This document shows positions 63,556-64,000 of a stretch of DNA of 64,000 bases, piece by piece. Source of the stretch: Streptomyces eurocidicus (GTDB lineage Bacteria > Actinomycetota > Actinomycetes > Streptomycetales > Streptomycetaceae); the NCBI RefSeq assembly GCF_002891295.1, contig NZ_LGUI01000009.1, forward strand, positions 124,001 through 188,000, given 5' to 3'. Under the pieces are notes generated by a model. The model was not told the origin of the DNA. It ran no database searches and was given only the letters and a program-made list of their open reading frames with translations. A program made the translations under genes and the position numbers. Position 1 is the first letter of the stretch. Each line of letters opens with the position of its first letter.

Positions 63556-64000
63556 ATGCGCATCGAACTCGCCACCCACCCGGGGGAACCGCACCACCCG
63601 AACGAGGACTTCGTGTCCGTGGCCCTGCCGGCCTCGGGTAACGGTGGGGCGCTGGTCCTGCTGGACGGGGTGACCCCGCCGCCCGACGGCGACACCGGCT
63701 GTGCGCACGGCGTGCCCTGGTTCACCGCCCGGCTGGGCGGCGCGCTGCTCGAACTCGCGGGTTCCCGCCGGGACATGACGCTCGCCGGCTGCCTCGCCGA
63801 GGCCGTCTCCCGCACGGCGGGCGCCCATCGCGACGGCTGCGACCTCACGCACCGGCGCACCCCGCAGGCCACGGTGGTCGTGGCGCGCTGGGACGCGGAG
63901 CGGGTGGAGCACCTGGTGCTCTCCGACTCCGCCCTGCTGGTGGCGGCCCCGGACGGCACGGTCACGCCCGTCCTGGACGACCGGATCGACCGGCTCGCCG
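63556..64000 (+). CDS. PP2C-like phosphatase-domain protein (N-terminal part)
   Basis: 148 residues before the window ends; the frame remains open. It starts MRIELATHPGEPHHPNEDFV and continues with LVLLDGVTPPPDGDTG, ATVVVARWDAERVEHLVLSDSALLV. The NED and LDGV patterns are those of PP2C-type metal-dependent phosphatases (D-G-V/M-G), but the second G of DG-x-G is not typical (DGVTPP), so catalytic ability is unclear. It is divergent from cvnA. Confidence 0.65.
   Translation, partial: MRIELATHPGEPHHPNEDFVSVALPASGNGGALVLLDGVTPPPDGDTGCAHGVPWFTARLGGALLELAGSRRDMTLAGCLAEAVSRTAGAHRDGCDLTHRRTPQATVVVARWDAERVEHLVLSDSALLVAAPDGTVTPVLDDRIDRLA

Overview
The window is a roughly 64 kb piece of a Streptomyces chromosome. 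The evidence is very high GC with G/C at third codon positions, GTG and TTG starts, no interrupting mobile genes, and a run of genes in an order typical of the Streptomyces core: scy-filP, nucS, chiS-chiR-chiC, the complete atp operon, wecA-like, glyA, sua5, prmC, prfA, rpmE, an LCP gene, rho, thrB, thrC, hom, lysA. From memory this matches the S. coelicolor block around SCO5397 down to about SCO5350; that comparison was not computed.

Layout. 1-1.8 kb: end of Scy and all of FilP, the polar-growth coiled coils, closed by two stacked hairpins. 1.8-6.8 kb: two duplicated ABC-2 exporter pairs with a GGCT-like gene between them. 6.8-9.8 kb: a zinc-finger protein, a luciferase-like flavin oxidoreductase, a conserved actinobacterial protein and the NucS mismatch endonuclease. 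9.8-13.7 kb: a palindromic intergenic element, a large ATPase gene whose frame is broken twice, an 11-bp tandem array and a STAS protein. 13.7-16.2 kb: 3-hydroxybutyryl-CoA dehydrogenase, cobalamin adenosyltransferase (with a duplicated 3' end) and a membrane protein. 16.4-20.9 kb: two-component system and the chitinase it probably controls. 21-29.4 kb (minus): DUF2550 protein, then F1Fo ATP synthase atpIBEFHAGDC. 29.6-37.9 kb (minus): WecA/MraY-type transferase, serine hydroxymethyltransferase paralogue, LMW-phosphatase-like protein, threonylcarbamoyl-AMP synthase, PrmC, RF1, L31, LCP protein. 38.7-47.2 kb (minus): Rho, then homoserine/threonine/lysine genes headed by a truncated ArgRS-like gene. 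47.3-48.6 kb: 43-bp repeat array, orphan response regulator, tRNA-Arg(CCG). 48.8-57.5 kb: accessory genes, including two divergent diiron (ferritin-like and AurF-like) proteins with a TetR regulator, a polysaccharide deacetylase, an APC permease and an NlpC/P60 hydrolase. 57.5-64 kb: a conservon (cvnA-B-C-D) followed by a styrene-monooxygenase-like flavoprotein, with a divergent PP2C-like gene cut by the window end.

How it fits together. PrmC and RF1 are a modifier-substrate pair next to L31. ChiS/ChiR probably switch chiC through 12-bp direct repeats that lie inside the 3' end of chiR. The conservon is a sensor/roadblock/DUF742/GTPase relay whose operon runs into a flavin monooxygenase. Candidates for undescribed biology are the divergent diiron pair with TetR, the LMW-phosphatase-like protein whose nucleophile Cys is Ser, and the SHMT paralogue with an altered active-site loop. 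Several frameshifts in GC-rich stretches may be sequencing errors and should be checked before biology is built on them.
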